Assembly: GCA_009733775.1 (NCBI GenBank)
Contig: WOGZ01000039.1
Span: 110,838 to 174,837 of the forward strand
DNA from: Alectoria sarmentosa
Taxonomy: Eukaryota > Ascomycota > Lecanoromycetes > Lecanorales > Parmeliaceae
DNA: 64,000 bases
Direction: 5' to 3'
Shown here: positions 21,880-33,149 of the stretch, piece after piece
Layout: the number at the start of each line of letters is the position of its first letter
How positions within the stretch are numbered: position 1 is the first letter of the stretch
Translations under genes and position numbers: made by a program
The notes under the pieces: generated by a model
The model's input: the letters and a program-made list of their open reading frames with translations, nothing else
What the model was told of the DNA's origin: nothing
Database searches by the model: none

Positions 21880-22009
21880 GCTTGTTCACCGATTCGAACG
21901 ATGGACCTAGAGATAACTGACTGCAATCTCTCGCTCTGCCTACGATATTTATTAGACATGTATTAGGATTATTTTTCCTTTGGGTATCTTACCGCTGAGC
22001 TAAACAAGC
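21880..22009 (-). tRNA. tRNA-like gene interrupted in the D-loop by a 53-nt GT-AG insertion
   Basis: On the minus strand the 5' end GCTTGTT pairs seven of seven with the 3' end AACAAGC. The A-box TAGCTCAGCGG is perfect. The T-arm CATCG TTCGAAT CGGTG pairs five of five (one G-U). A run of seven T directly follows the acceptor, as a Pol III terminator. After GCTCAGCG, 53 nt intervene (21992-21940): they begin GTAAGA, hold CTAAT twice, and end ATCGTAG. Removing them restores a perfect D-arm GCTC AGCGGCA GAGC and a 77-nt molecule. The anticodon stem AGAGA/TCTCT encloses a 13-nt loop; if six of these are a canonical intron the anticodon would be GCA (Cys). Anticodon identity is tentative. Confidence 0.6.
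21992..22009 (-). promoter_or_regulatory. Internal Pol III A-box of the tRNA-like gene
   Basis: TAGCTCAGCGG matches the A-box consensus TRGYNNANNGG exactly. The B-box-like GTTCGAATCG lies about 95 bp downstream, farther than usual because of the insertion. Confidence 0.5.
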
Positions 22010-22329
22010 GATTTGGAAATTATAACCTAAGTACATATATATATATATATATTAAATCTTAGCAGACTTACAGCCTGTTCTGTGACATTGCAAATTAAAA
22101 ACGCCAAGGAAGGAAATCTCGGGCTCCCTTGGCCTTATTTATATACAAGGCTTACAATGCATGCGCATGAGTACTATATATGTTTTACATGTAGAAGCTC
22201 TGGAATATTACTCTACAGGGTCACAAGCAGTCGTGATCATTATTGACCTATGTGTTTCCTTTCATGTACCTTCCTTCCTCTTTCGCTCCCGGTTGCTTCT
22301 ACATCATCTTTTGTTGACTCACATCGTCA

Positions 22330-23275
22330 GGACAGGTTCGCGGTTGGCTTGTTCCGAATCCAACATTCTACGCGTCCCATGGATATCTGCAAAATGTTAG
22401 ACGTGAGAAGGGTAGACACGAGATGGTTTGGTAATCCAATCCCCCTTCTCGACGTGCTGTGCAGTATCCTACAGCAGCATGTCTTGAAGTGGAAATTCCG
22501 GTGCCCCCAGAGCTTTTTTGCGGAAGAGACCGGAGTGGACGCCAGTGGCCAATCGTGTCAGGGTTGAAGTCCACAATGGGTCCCAAAACCCTAAGCCATC
22601 CAGGCTGGCTTACACGGCATCCACGATGAACAATCGTCATGCTCTTGATGAGGAGTATTCCACCAAATTCAGAACGGCGTCGAATGTCGAAGGCCTTCGA
22701 GCTTGACGGCATAGACACCCATCGCCTAGATTTGCGGGAAGCGTTCTCGCCGGTGTGAGGTTAATGTGACGATAGCTCCTGCGTTGACGGTGAGATGGCT
22801 TGCTGCCTGGCCTAGTGCTGAGGTGGCACCACGGATGATTAAAATTTGCCCACGCTTCACATCGAGGATGCCAAAGACGGTAGACCATGCTGTCACATAC
22901 GTTTGTGGGAGCACGGCCCAATGATCCTAAGGTAGGGAGGTCTCGACGACCAGGAGGTTGGACATCGGCACGCTGATGTGTTCAGCGTAAGCCCCCAGGA
23001 TCAGACGACCTAAGCCGCCCATGACTGCGGCAAATCTCGTTTCCACGGCAGATTCTCCACCTGGGCATGTTGTCACAATGCCGATACACTCCAGACCTGT
23101 GACCAGCATGTACTCGAGCCACTCGGTTTTTTGGGCGCATGTACGACTTGGCGTGATTCAAGCCAAGGGCCTTCACTTGGATGGTAGCATGGCCCGCTTT
23201 TGGCTCCCATTCCGTGAGTTCCTTGAAGACGAAAGCTTCGGGGCCACCAAAGTGATCAATGACAGTAGCTTTCAC
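22330..23275 (-). pseudogene. Zinc-type (MDR) alcohol/quinone dehydrogenase pseudogene
   Basis: Blocks of a medium-chain dehydrogenase follow in correct order but in different frames: KATVIDHFGGPEAFVFKEL, GLECIGIVTTCPGG, GGLGRLILGAYAEHISVP, QTYVTAWSTVFGILDVKRGQ, IIRGATSALGQAASHLTV, FDAVLNLVEY, and RGCRVSQPGWL then GLFRKKALGAPEFPLQD. The expected ATG before KATVIDHFGG reads GTG. A frameshift lies near 23123, in-frame TAG codons sit at the W before DHWAVLPQ and after RERFPQI, another frameshift precedes FDAVLNLV, and a TAG follows LQDMLL. The nonsense changes fit C-to-T or G-to-A. The gene is clearly dead. The family is NAD(P)-dependent zinc-binding oxidoreductase, substrate unknown. Confidence 0.85.
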
Positions 23276-24689
23276 TCGGGCAGATTCAAGTCTCTCTTCG
23301 ATGCTAAGAAAAATGGAGGGCAGATAAGAAGATGAAGTCGGAGACTAGTATGATTTAACGGTGCCTTCGCTGAACAGATTGTGAAGTCTGGACCACCTTG
23401 TGCTCGATGATCGCTTGCTTCATATTCGCATTAGTTGATCGGTAACATGATTTTAGGTGCATGCAGCTGATCAGTAATACGAGTATTCTACCCTTCCAGC
23501 GCATCTATGGCAGGCTTTGGCATGCGGGCAGAAAACACTAGGACCCTTGCAACTTAGGTGCTATTAGATGATGAAGCCGTAAGCACTGGCATAAGCTTTA
23601 GATACACCACGCACGATGGTAATGGGGGTCATCCGATTCATCTTGCAACATTCGAATTCTAGAATTCTAAGCCGAGAGTGTTCATCAGATTTGTAATTGA
23701 ACGAAGGCGTTGGCTAAGCATACACTCGTGACGAGTATCCCTCGCTTGCATGTAAGAGCTCACAACATTGACAGCGTAGAGCAAACTTACTTCTCTAATG
23801 AGGTAGCTGAAATGTTGATGGATTGGTCCTGGTCCAAGCTCCAGCTCTGTTTTCTGATCTGACTGGCCGCACGATTCGGCCTCGGTGGTGGGAAGGAAGA
23901 CATGGATATACGCAGTCGCTTATGCAGAGGAGATCGACGAGCTGAAGATGGTATTTCGAAGAGAGAATATTCGCTATGAATGAGACACTGAGAATTGAGA
24001 GCCGCGAGGAACAAATACTGGTAGAGGCAAGGACGGGCCTGCCGTGAGATAGAACCTAAAGGTGACCTAAATTGTGCTCCTCATCGAGTTCCTCATCTTC
24101 TGCGCGCTGAGCTTTGTATTTAGTTCCTCTTACTCTAAGGAGGTATTCACTAACGTCAGTCGGTAGAATGCCACACTCTACACCACATTAAGCTATATCT
24201 TCCTCATCCAAGTCCCTGGATATAATATTCCTATCACTAGAGTCTGCATGGTAGGTAAAAGTGTGTTTTAAAGTTGCAGCTGCCATGCTGTTAAAAAGAT
24301 CAGCAATTGTCCGCAACAGCTTGCGGCGATTCAAATAGCGCAAAAGATCTCCGCATACTCGGAACATGGTTTCCGAGGAAGATTTCTTGTAGGCTTGTAA
24401 CACCATTGGTGCCGTGAAAGGAGATTAATTACAGGCTGGAAATAGTCCTTAGACGCGTAGATTCTTCCCCAATATCTCTTCCAAGAACCTCCAGTCGTTT
24501 TGCAACCTCCTCACTTTTGAAGTTGCCAGAAAGAATTCGACGCCGCGGGCAATGACAACGCGCGTGACGACGGGAGAGCCAACAGCCATAATAAAAAAGC
24601 TGCATTGATGAATTCATTCTGCTTGGGGTAGAGCCTCACCTCAGAAGAAATAGCTGAATTGGCTTGGAGAAAGACGCGGAGAAGATGCC
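23276..24689. other. Intergenic, nothing recognised
   Basis: No coding block or repeat stands out. The distal part must hold the promoter of the SSK1-like gene. Short frames on the minus strand near 23790-24620 lack recognisable domains. Confidence 0.4.
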
Positions 24690-26976
24690 ATGGCGGACCT
24701 TGCAGCGCGACTGAAGCCGCTGTTCCGCCGGAGTTCTACCTTCTCTTCCACTAAATCTTCGGCTTCAGGCTCATCCACCACCAGCGACGCTCTCGGTGAC
24801 AGCCACACCTGGAGTAAAAGCTCCACCCGGCTGTCCAAAAACCGGAAAGCTTCCCTCCCCGTGTCGGTTTTTGAGGAGAACGAGCCTTCACCACAATCAC
24901 CCGGCGTCCTACCTTCGACGCCTACCGAGGAAGCAAGGCTTAAAAGGGGGAACATAAAACAAACGCCAGATACAAGCCCTGAGACACCGCGGTCGCCGTC
25001 ATTGGAAAAGCAGAACCCTACATTCACGGTCGAGGCACCTACGCCGAAACTGGGTACGCGATTGGGAAGAACACTCGAGGAAGAATCACCATCTCCACGA
25101 GTCTCAGGGCATTTGGCTGAGACAGATGCGGGGGCTACAATTGGCTCTCAGCGCCCAAGCATAGCACACAGGAGAAAATCTCTTACAAATAAAGGCCAGT
25201 CAAGAGACATCTCGAGCCTTTTGGGATCCAAAAGCCCAGCGTTACGGCCTACGAAGACAAGTTATTTTGGAGGAATTTCGGTCAATGCCGACATGATACC
25301 TAAGAAGATATGGGTGAAGAGGCCTGGCTCTTCGGCAACCCAGGTCACAATCAAGGAAGATGATCTAGTGGATGATGTGAGAGACACGATACTGAGGAAA
25401 TACAACAACTCCTTGGGGCGGAACTTCGATCCACCAGACGTCACGCTACGCATGGTGTATCGGAAACTGTCGGCTAGGAACTCCAACAGTGAGCGCACTC
25501 TTGGACCTGAAGAGCCCATGCTGAAAATTCTCGAACTTCATTACCCTGGTGGTCAGTCAGTGGAGGAGGCTCTGATAATTGACGTTCCAAAACGGCAGAC
25601 ACCAAGACATTCACCACGGATGGCTATGCCATACTATCTACCCGAGGATTACAGACCGCACGAGAATGGCACAGATTACTTCCCACCTATGCCGTTAGCA
25701 GCGCAACACTCGCCTCATCTTCCTACCAACCTCTCCGTCACCAGCGCACAAGGAAGCTTACACCATCCACCAGCACACTCAATGGCTGTCTTGACCACTG
25801 GACAACTTCCCAACTTACCTTCCCCGGGAGGCAGGGCCCGCCATTCCCAAAATAATAGGCCCAGATACGGACGGCAGCATACGTCCTCTCCCACCGTCAT
25901 ACAAGGAGGATCCATAGCTCTCAATCACGGTAAGCCCCATCCGCCGGTTGATACACGGATCGGGCTCTAGCTGACGTCCACCAGAAAATCTGAAAGCCTC
26001 CCAACAGTCGATGCCCACACCGCCAATTCCGGAAGAGATGACACCCCACAAGACCGCTACGCCGCCTCCCCGAGTCGCCTCTCCTCGTCCCAAACCCAAC
26101 AACAACAAACGCACCAAAAAGCAGGTCGACCAAGCCCCACAACCCGCAAACACCGCAGTGCCTCCCATCAACGTCCTTATAGTGGAAGATAATATCATAA
26201 ATCTCCGTCTTCTAGAAGCCTTCATGAAGCGTCTAAAAGTGCGCTGGAGCACGGCGATGAACGGCAGAGATGCTGTCACGAAGTGGCGTGAGGGTGGATA
26301 TCATTTGGTGCTGATGGACATTCAATTACCAGTCATGAACGGGCTGGATGCTACGAAAGAGATCAGACGGCTAGAGCGCGTCAATAGCATCGGCGTCTTC
26401 TCGAGTAGTGCATCAAGCACACCTACCTTTGCGAACGGTGCGGGTATCGATGGGACCGTGGAGGGTGTGGATAGCTTGATGAATACTGCGTTGTTCAAGA
26501 GCCCTGTCATCATCGTCGCCTTGACGGCAAGTTCGCTGCAGAGTGATAGACATGAAGCCCTGGCGGCGGGGTGCAACGACTTCTTGACCAAGGTATGCTT
26601 CCCTCGATTTCCATCTCGAGCATAGGCGCTCGGCATACTGATTGCCTCTTAGCCGGTGAACTTTGAATGGCTCACGCGCAAAGTGATGGAATGGGGCTGC
26701 ATGCAAGCGCTCATCGACTTTGACGGCTGGCGCAAGTGGAAGGACTTTAGCCAGACGAAGCCAGCGAATGCGGAGAAGAAGGCCATTGGGGCCAATAACA
26801 ACAACAAATCCCCCAAAGCGGCGCTGAATGGCAAGGCGCAGAGTACGCCGAAAAGAGATCGGTTGACAAGTTTGGGAGTGGGTGGGAAAGAGAACACGGG
26901 GAGCGATGGGACAGGAACGGACACGCTTTCGAATGGCGACTCCGGTAGTGGCAACGAGGCTACTGTGAGAGGGTAA
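24690..26976 (+). CDS. SSK1: SSK1-type response regulator of the HOG stress pathway
   Basis: Three exons, 24690-25929, 25985-26592 and 26653-26976; introns 55 and 60 nt; 723 residues. The Ser/Pro-rich N-terminal half includes a conserved block (MIPKKIWVKRPGSSATQVTI, then DDVRDTILRKYNNSLGRNFD) typical of filamentous-fungal SSK1. The receiver domain starts near residue 475 (INVLIVEDNIINLRLLEAFM). Its phospho-acceptor Asp is about residue 525 (LVLMDIQLPVMNG), with the switch Thr in IIVALTASS and the conserved Lys in NDFLTKPVNF across intron 2. SSK1 receives phosphate from the YPD1 relay and, when unphosphorylated, activates the SSK2/22 MAPKKK. The long spacer between the Asp loop and VALTAS is usual for this family. 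Confidence 0.9.
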
Positions 26977-28284
26977 GGGAAGATGGGGGGAGGTGGGGCG
27001 GCCCAGGCGCGGTAGAGTAGCTGTAGATATCCTGGTTCTCTCCTGCGTTGTTGGCATCCAGGCATCTCCACGCACGCAGCAAGGAGTTTGGGAGCGAATA
27101 GGGAAATGCATAGCGCTTGCACGGTCTGGGAGATAAGCGACGCATTGGCGATTCTACAGCCTACAGTTACTCCTTGTCTCTTGTATCCTTGCAGTCGTAA
27201 AATTGTTTAATATAACCTCCAACCTACCGGGATTGGGACTTGAAAACCAGTACTCGAGCGGGTCGGGTTCGCGGTTAATAAGAGGGTCAAGTACTGACGT
27301 CCACGGTTGTAAGTGCAGATGACCATTTTTTGTATGCAATGTCAGCATGCTGGTGCTAGTTGGATGATGTCGTGTAACCTCAGGATCTGGCAGGAGGAAG
27401 ACGGAAAAAAGTGCCAGGTCGAGGGCTGAGGATGGCGAGGCCCAGGCGAAGGCAACGGTAGAGTGGCATCTTTTGCCCCATCCGGGGTCTCCGTCAGGTG
27501 CACCAGGTGGTTCGGGTCCGTGTCTTATCACCGTGGCTTGAAATTGGGGATGAAAAATGTGGAAGGGTGGTAGATGATAGGAACGTTGGAAGTACCTAGC
27601 AGAAGGGAGACGAGGATGAGCTAGGATGATCAGCACGTTGTATAAGGAGGCTAGAAGCTTTAGTCGAAGGGTGATCAGTAGGGTGATGGGGGATTGGAAT
27701 GATGGAAGGCGGGATAGGAAAATAAGGGCAGCCGGGACTGTGTCGAGTGGTGGACCAGGCTTGTTCAGGCGTGTCTGATTGGCCACGATGCTTGGCGTTA
27801 TCAAGTCATGTTGAGATAGAAGGCTTAGAAGGCTTAGAAGGCTTAGAAGGCCGTAGACTGTTGTCCATCACGCAGTCTATTCCTCAATGCGACATAGTCT
27901 GCAGAGTCTGGCTCGGTTGGAGATCTGGAACCTAACCTAAAGCTCGGTTTTGCCCGTCCCAACTCCCGTGTAAACCGTATTCTTCCACTTGGTCTGTTGT
28001 TCTGGCCAAACTCAAAGTGGCTACTCTTAACTACCTGCCACTTTGGTCACATCGGAGCACACCGTCGTGCCCCCTTCCACCAATCAATCACCTTTCATTC
28101 TCACTGACCCGGTCAAGCTCAGCTATCTGGCCTGCATATCTGCTCCCATATACGCATATGCACAGAATAAATATGCCGTCCCTCCCCTCTCAACCCTGTT
28201 GCTCCTCTTCTCACCTGGCATTCGCCTCATTCTTCCTCGAATCGCCAGCTTCTTCCATCCTTCCATTATACAACCAACATTGAC
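26977..28284. other. Intergenic
   Basis: No supported gene. It contains a 9-bp minisatellite at 27819-27851 and the promoter of the following permease gene. Confidence 0.4.
27819..27851. repeat. 9-bp tandem repeat AAGGCTTAG
   Basis: Nearly four perfect head-to-tail copies. Confidence 0.85.
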
Positions 28285-30264
28285 ATGGCGGGACTCGGAG
28301 GCATGGCCCTCGATGGCGGCGACCCTCGTCTCGAAGCCAAGGAGGGCGAGTTCGCAGGCCAGGGCATTGTCGCATACACTCGCCCACAGATGCGCGCTCT
28401 CCATGACCCGAGCATCACATTTGAAGAGTACCACTACTACGCTCTCCAATCCCGCGCGGAAGAAGACTCGAACAATGGCATGGTGAAGAATACTCAGACC
28501 CGAGGATTCCTGTCCACCATCATCCCCGGCAAGGGAGCCACATCAGACACTGCAGATGAAAAGCATCTCGACTCCATGATACCCACCGATATCAATCTTT
28601 CCAAGCCGGACCGTCGCGCATCTGTGACCGACGAGGAATGGACGAATGCTTCCAGAGCGGTACGCACGGCGACTGCTGGCGCCATGTTCTTCCTAATCAC
28701 CACTGATATCCTGGGGCCCTTCGGTCTTCCTTACGCTTTTGCGACGACTGGCTGGGGGTAAGCGTATTGTCTGCGCCACATCAAGTCAAGTACTGACAGA
28801 CCCGCAGGCCTGGCGTTGCTCTCTATACCGTTTTTGGTTTCCTCGCTGGTGTCTCTGGTTATCTGCTCTGGGCTTGCTTCATGGGTACGTGCATTGTCGG
28901 GCAATCTGCTGCTCTCTAAATGCTACCGCATGCGCTGACATGGCCTGTCAATCAGGCCTCGACTCCTACCAATACCCCGTCAAATCCATCGGTGATCTCG
29001 CCTTCCGTCTCTACGGCCAATGGGCGCGATACATGTTCAACATTCTCCAATCAGTCCAGCTCCTCTGCTTTGTTGCCGTCATCATCATTTCCAACGGCGA
29101 AGCTTTGTCCGAAGCCTCGAAATTTAAGCTCTGTTACGCCATTTGCTGTCTCGTCTGGGCCCTGGCCGGTTTCTTCCTAGGCCAGGTCCGAACGCTGCAG
29201 AAATTCGGATGGCTCGCCAACTTCGCGGTTTGGATCAATCTCATGATCATGTTCATCACCATGGGTGTCGCCGCACACTCTCCGCCTCTGTATTCGGCCG
29301 CTGGATCGTCAGCTGGTTACAGTGTGAACCCAGACCTGGTGACTGCCAATGCCGCCGGTGTCTTCCCAGCCGTGACGCATTCTGCGGGCCTTCCCGACCC
29401 AGCCAACTTCGGTGCTTCTATCAACGGCCTGATGCAAGCCGTGTACGCCTACGGCGGCTGCATGCTGTTCACCGAATTCATGTCCGAGATGAAACGCCCT
29501 TACGACTTTCTGAAGGGCATGTGGGGCGCGCAGTTCTTCATCTACATTTGCTACATGCTCTACGGCTTATTCATGTACGGGTTCCAAGGCCAATATCTCC
29601 AAAATCCTTCTTACCTCGGCATCTCACCATACAATTGGCAAACGGCTGGTAACGTCCTAGCCATGGTCAGCGCTCTCATTGCAGCAGCTCTTTATGGCAA
29701 CATCGGGATCAAGGGTAAGCTCGTTCCTCCCTATCGTCTTTGGCCGAAGAGGGTTTGCTTACATATTCCACCACAGTCATCTACAACAACATCGCCGTCG
29801 AATTCTTCCGCGCCCCACCCCTCACCCAGAAGAGTGGCAAACTTCTCTGGGTCGCCATCATTCCCATCTACTGGTCCATCGCCTTCGTGATCGGCGCCGC
29901 CATCCCCGACTTCTCCGGCTTCACCGCCATCGTCTCCGCCGTCTGCATCGTCCAATTCACCTACACCTTCCCCCCCTTCCTGCACATCGCCTTCAACATC
30001 AAAAAGAACGCCCTGCGAGGCGGCGAGGGTTACGACCCCGTCACCGGACAAGTCACCTTGCAAGACACGGGCGTGAAGAGGATAATGAGGGGCTTCATGG
30101 CGGGAAGTTGGTATTGGAATGCCTGGAACGTCATCTACTTTTTGGGCGCCCTGGCCACGGCCGGCTTGGGCATCTGGGCCGCGGTCGAGAATCTCATCCT
30201 CATTTATGCAGAGCCGGAGCTCAATGCTTTTGGCTGCCATTCGCCGCTTGATGTGTCGGCTTGA
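28285..30264 (+). CDS. AAAP-family neutral amino-acid permease (Mtr-like)
   Basis: Four exons, 28285-28757, 28808-28884, 28956-29714 and 29777-30264; introns 50, 71 and 62 nt; 598 residues. A ~135-residue hydrophilic N-terminus precedes about eleven hydrophobic segments, starting with AMFFLITTDILGPFGLPYAF, the characteristic first helix of fungal amino-acid/auxin permeases (PF01490). Later landmarks are LDSYQYPVKSIGDLAFRLYG, FGASINGLMQAVYAYGGCML and the C-terminal GSWYWNAWNVIYFLGALATA. Neurospora Mtr and its relatives import neutral aliphatic and aromatic amino acids at the plasma membrane; substrate specificity here is inferred from family only. Codon use is strongly C-ending in exon 4, suggesting good expression. 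Confidence 0.85.
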
Positions 30265-30374
30265 GTTGAGGTTGGTGAGCGTACTCTACGGTCGGAGCGT
30301 TTGGGTAGCATATGTATGAGTGTGTATACAATGTACTTCGTTCTCTATCTCTTGGATCTGAATAATAAGGAAAC

Positions 30375-30468
30375 CGCTGAACGAGCTGATCCATGCATGC
30401 ATGCACTTTGGTGATGGGAATCGCTGAACGAGCTGATCCATGCCTGCATGCATTTTGGCAATACGAAT
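30375..30468. repeat. 47-bp tandem duplication
   Basis: Two adjacent copies starting CGCTGAACGAGCTGATCCAT, differing at a few positions toward the end. Confidence 0.85.
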
Positions 30469-30663
30469 CATAACCGTACATTTTGATGAGAAAATGTCGG
30501 CTTCCTTCCATTGTTGTAATCTGATGGAGCACTCCATATATCCATCCATCCAAAATGGTTCTCCACCCCCAACCAATATCAAGCATAGTAGGTGAATGGT
30601 GGTGCATTGCATCTCCTTCTGATCTTAAACTCTCACCCCCTTCCACCCAAGTCCCCTTTTTCA

Positions 30664-30960
30664 CCTCATCTCATCTCATCTCATCTCATTTTATTTCATC
30701 TCATCTCATTTCATCTCATCTCATCTCATCTCATCTCATCTCATCTCATCTCCCTTTTTTCATCTCATTTCTTTTCATTTCATCTCACCTCATATCATCT
30801 CATTTCATCTCATCTCCTTCTTTTCATTTCATCTCGTTTCATCTCATCTCATCTCCCCTCCCCCTTCTCATCTCTCTTCATCTCATTTCATCTCCCTTCA
30901 TCTCATCTCCCCCTTTTCCCCTCATCTCATCTCACCTCCTCTCACTTCCCCTTTTTCACC
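30664..30960. repeat. TCTCA-type pentanucleotide satellite
   Basis: Near-continuous (TCTCA)n with TTTCA and CCCTT variants over about 300 bp. The open frames it creates (Ser/His/Leu/Phe repeats) are artefacts. Confidence 0.9.
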
Positions 30961-30998
30961 TCCTCCCCTCATCTCACCTTCCCCTTTCCTCTTCCCCC

Positions 30999-32669
30999 TT
31001 ACTCCTCCGCCACCCCAACTATCGCATCCAACACCCCCTCCCCCTTCTTGCCATTCTTCCTCCTCCCTCTTCCACTCCCTCTTCCCTTCCTCCCCGTTTC
31101 CATTCCCGTTCTCGTTGTTTCCGTTTCCGGCATGCCAGCGCTGGCCCAATGGTTTTCGCTCGCTTCTTTCCGGTGGACGCGCTTCATGGTTTTGGCGGCT
31201 TGTTTCCTGGAAATGGAGGAAAATGGGGTTAGTTAATAAGTTATATGTGAGGAGAGGGGATGGATGGTTAAAGGAGATAAAGAGGTATATAAAGAGGTAA
31301 AGAGGTAAAATGATAGAATGATAGAGAGGTAGAGAAGTAAAGAGGTAAAGAGGTAGAGAGGTAGAGAGGTAAAGAGGTAGAGAGGTACAGAGGTAAAGAG
31401 GTAAAGAAGTAGGTAGATGAACGATCCGATGAATGAATCCATACTGCTTCAAAAAAAAACAAAAAAAGAAAAGAAAAGAAAAGAAAAGAAAAGAAAAGAA
31501 AGCATTCAAGAACTTGGGCGGAAATACAATACTGCGCTCTCGAGGAAACAAACATCAAAGGGGCTGAATCAATCGATAGAGAGAAACACACACACACACA
31601 CATACCGATCCGCCCTCATCTCCCTCTCGAACCTCCTCGCCACCTTCCCCTTCCCCCTCCCCCTCCCCCTCCCTTCATTCCCCTCAACAGCCTCATCGCT
31701 AAACTCAAAGATCCGCTTATTGACCAAGAACGAAAACGTCTCCCGGACCTGCTTCGCCGTCTTGCCATTCTCCCCCGCGAACGCGTCCGCCGCGGCGGTG
31801 TGGAAAAACGCCGCCTCGAGCGCCGAGGCCAGATTGGCCAGCTGGGCGCCCGTCCATTTGGATTCGCGCTGACGGGGCTTGGGCGCTGCCGTTGTTGTTG
31901 GTTTGGGCATCGACGACGACGCGACGGGAACGTGGATGTTCGGAATCGACGGCCGCTCCAACGCCTCCGTCGCGCCCTTCGACTGGGTCGGTTCGGGTGG
32001 TTTCCACGCCGGGACGGACCAGAGCAGGTTATTGCTCCTCTTAGGCGGGACGGGATGCTCGCTCGTGCCTGTATAGGGCGTCGGCGTTGGCGTTGGGAGG
32101 CGGGGGGGAGACGGCGGTCTCGGACGTGCGCTGGGATGCTGGTCCTCGAGCAGCGTGTCGGTCGCTTTGCGCTTGTTGTTGTTGTTGTTGTTGTTGTTGT
32201 TGCTGCTGGCGGGTTGGATGCTCAGGATCAAGGGGGAGTCTTTGACGGGCACGGAGCCGGCGGAGACGAGGTGGCGGAACGCGTTGATGTCGAGGGGGGT
32301 TGGCTTTGGGGTTTCCGGTCCGGTGGTTGGTGTTGTTGGATGGCTGCTCGGTGATGCTGTTACTGCTGCTGCTGCTGCTGTCTGTGGCGCTGAGACGGCT
32401 CTGTTTGGGGGTGCTTCTGGTTCGGTTTGAGGAGGGGATGGATTTGTGGATTGGCTTCTTGGATCTATGTTGGGAGAATCTTTGGGGCGTTTGGCTGTCA
32501 CTGGGGCAGAAAGTGTCGATTTGTCCGCTGTTGGTGAGGTTCTGGATGGGGTTTTGACGGCCGTCTTGGGGGGATCAGAGGGCTGTTTTCCGGTTGACTT
32601 GGCTTTGGTGCTACTCTTCGAAGCATTGTCTTCGTCAGATGAGATGTCAACCACGATTTGGGCGAACAT
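30999..32669 (-). CDS. Nuclear-type protein with SUMO-interacting motif and SANT-like C-terminal helix
   Basis: Two exons, 32669-31606 and 31206-30999, joined across a 399-nt intron in matching phase; 423 residues. It starts MFAQIVVDISSDEDN, which contains a textbook SUMO-interacting motif (hydrophobic IVVDI then acidic/Ser). A long Pro/Ser/Thr-rich disordered region follows, with a poly-Asn tract encoded by a GTT/AAC microsatellite near 32168-32202. A compact region near residues 300-355 (SKWTGAQLANLASALEAAFF, then ETFSFLVNKRIFEFSDEAV) looks like a SANT/Myb-type helical domain. The tail is very basic (KVARRFEREMRADRKQAAKT, GRKGRGSGRGRRKNGKKGEG). No known family is recognised; a chromatin or DNA-linked role is inference. 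Confidence 0.65.
31207..31605 (-). repeat. Repeat-filled intron
   Basis: The intron (donor GTATGT, acceptor TTTCCAG) is seven times longer than its neighbours. It is almost wholly satellite: a (TG)n run at the donor, (AAAAG)n at 31452-31500, and a GGTAAAGA/GGTAGAGA minisatellite at about 31268-31412. Confidence 0.6.
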
Positions 32670-33149
32670 TATGGGCCGTAGGCCTTGGCAAAGTTGGGAT
32701 CTGGAGCCTTGGGATTTCACAAGCTCTTGCGTAATAGAAGCAAACTCAAGAAGCAAAAGTTAGATCACGATCGCAGTCAAGGGCATATGAAAAGGCAGTG
32801 AGCTGTGTGGTCAGAGCCAAGCTGGGGCAAGATATTTAACATCGGAGGGAATCAGATTTGATGAAACAGTATAGTGATAATATATCCGATCAGTGCTTTG
32901 ATGCGAGGTGCCCGTGCAGACACAAAGCATCAAAACCAAGGACGCTCGGAAACCTACCTGACGCGCGCTTTATTATTATTGCAGCAAAGTTACCATCATG
33001 ACAACAAAGAGCACTTGGACAGTCGCAGGTACCAGCTTTTTGGACGCTGCGGTAGCATTGGCCTATTGTACAATGGGTCCTGCTGATGCGTACGTGTCGA
33101 CGCAATTATCACTGGACCCAGAATGATTGCAACAGATCTGAGCTGCCAA
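32670..33149. other. Intergenic
   Basis: Upstream region of the SIM protein gene and downstream region of the mS45 gene. Nothing else is seen. Confidence 0.4.

Larger units (their letters stand above)
21412..22329. other. Intergenic with tRNA-like locus and AT repeat
   Basis: Contains the interrupted tRNA-like gene at 21880-22009 (separate entry) and an (AT)n tract at about 22034-22051 just beyond its 5' end. No protein gene is supported. Confidence 0.5.
30265..30998. other. Intergenic dominated by simple repeats
   Basis: Holds a 47-bp tandem duplication (30375-30468) and a long TCTCA-type satellite (about 30664-30960). No gene is seen. Confidence 0.5.

Noticed and set aside
30555..31236. 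Frames of more than 200 codons rich in Ser/His/Leu
   Set aside because: They are translations of the TCTCA satellite.
30922..31603. Minus-strand Tyr/Leu/Ser repeat frames
   Set aside because: They are translations of the minisatellite inside the SIM-protein intron.
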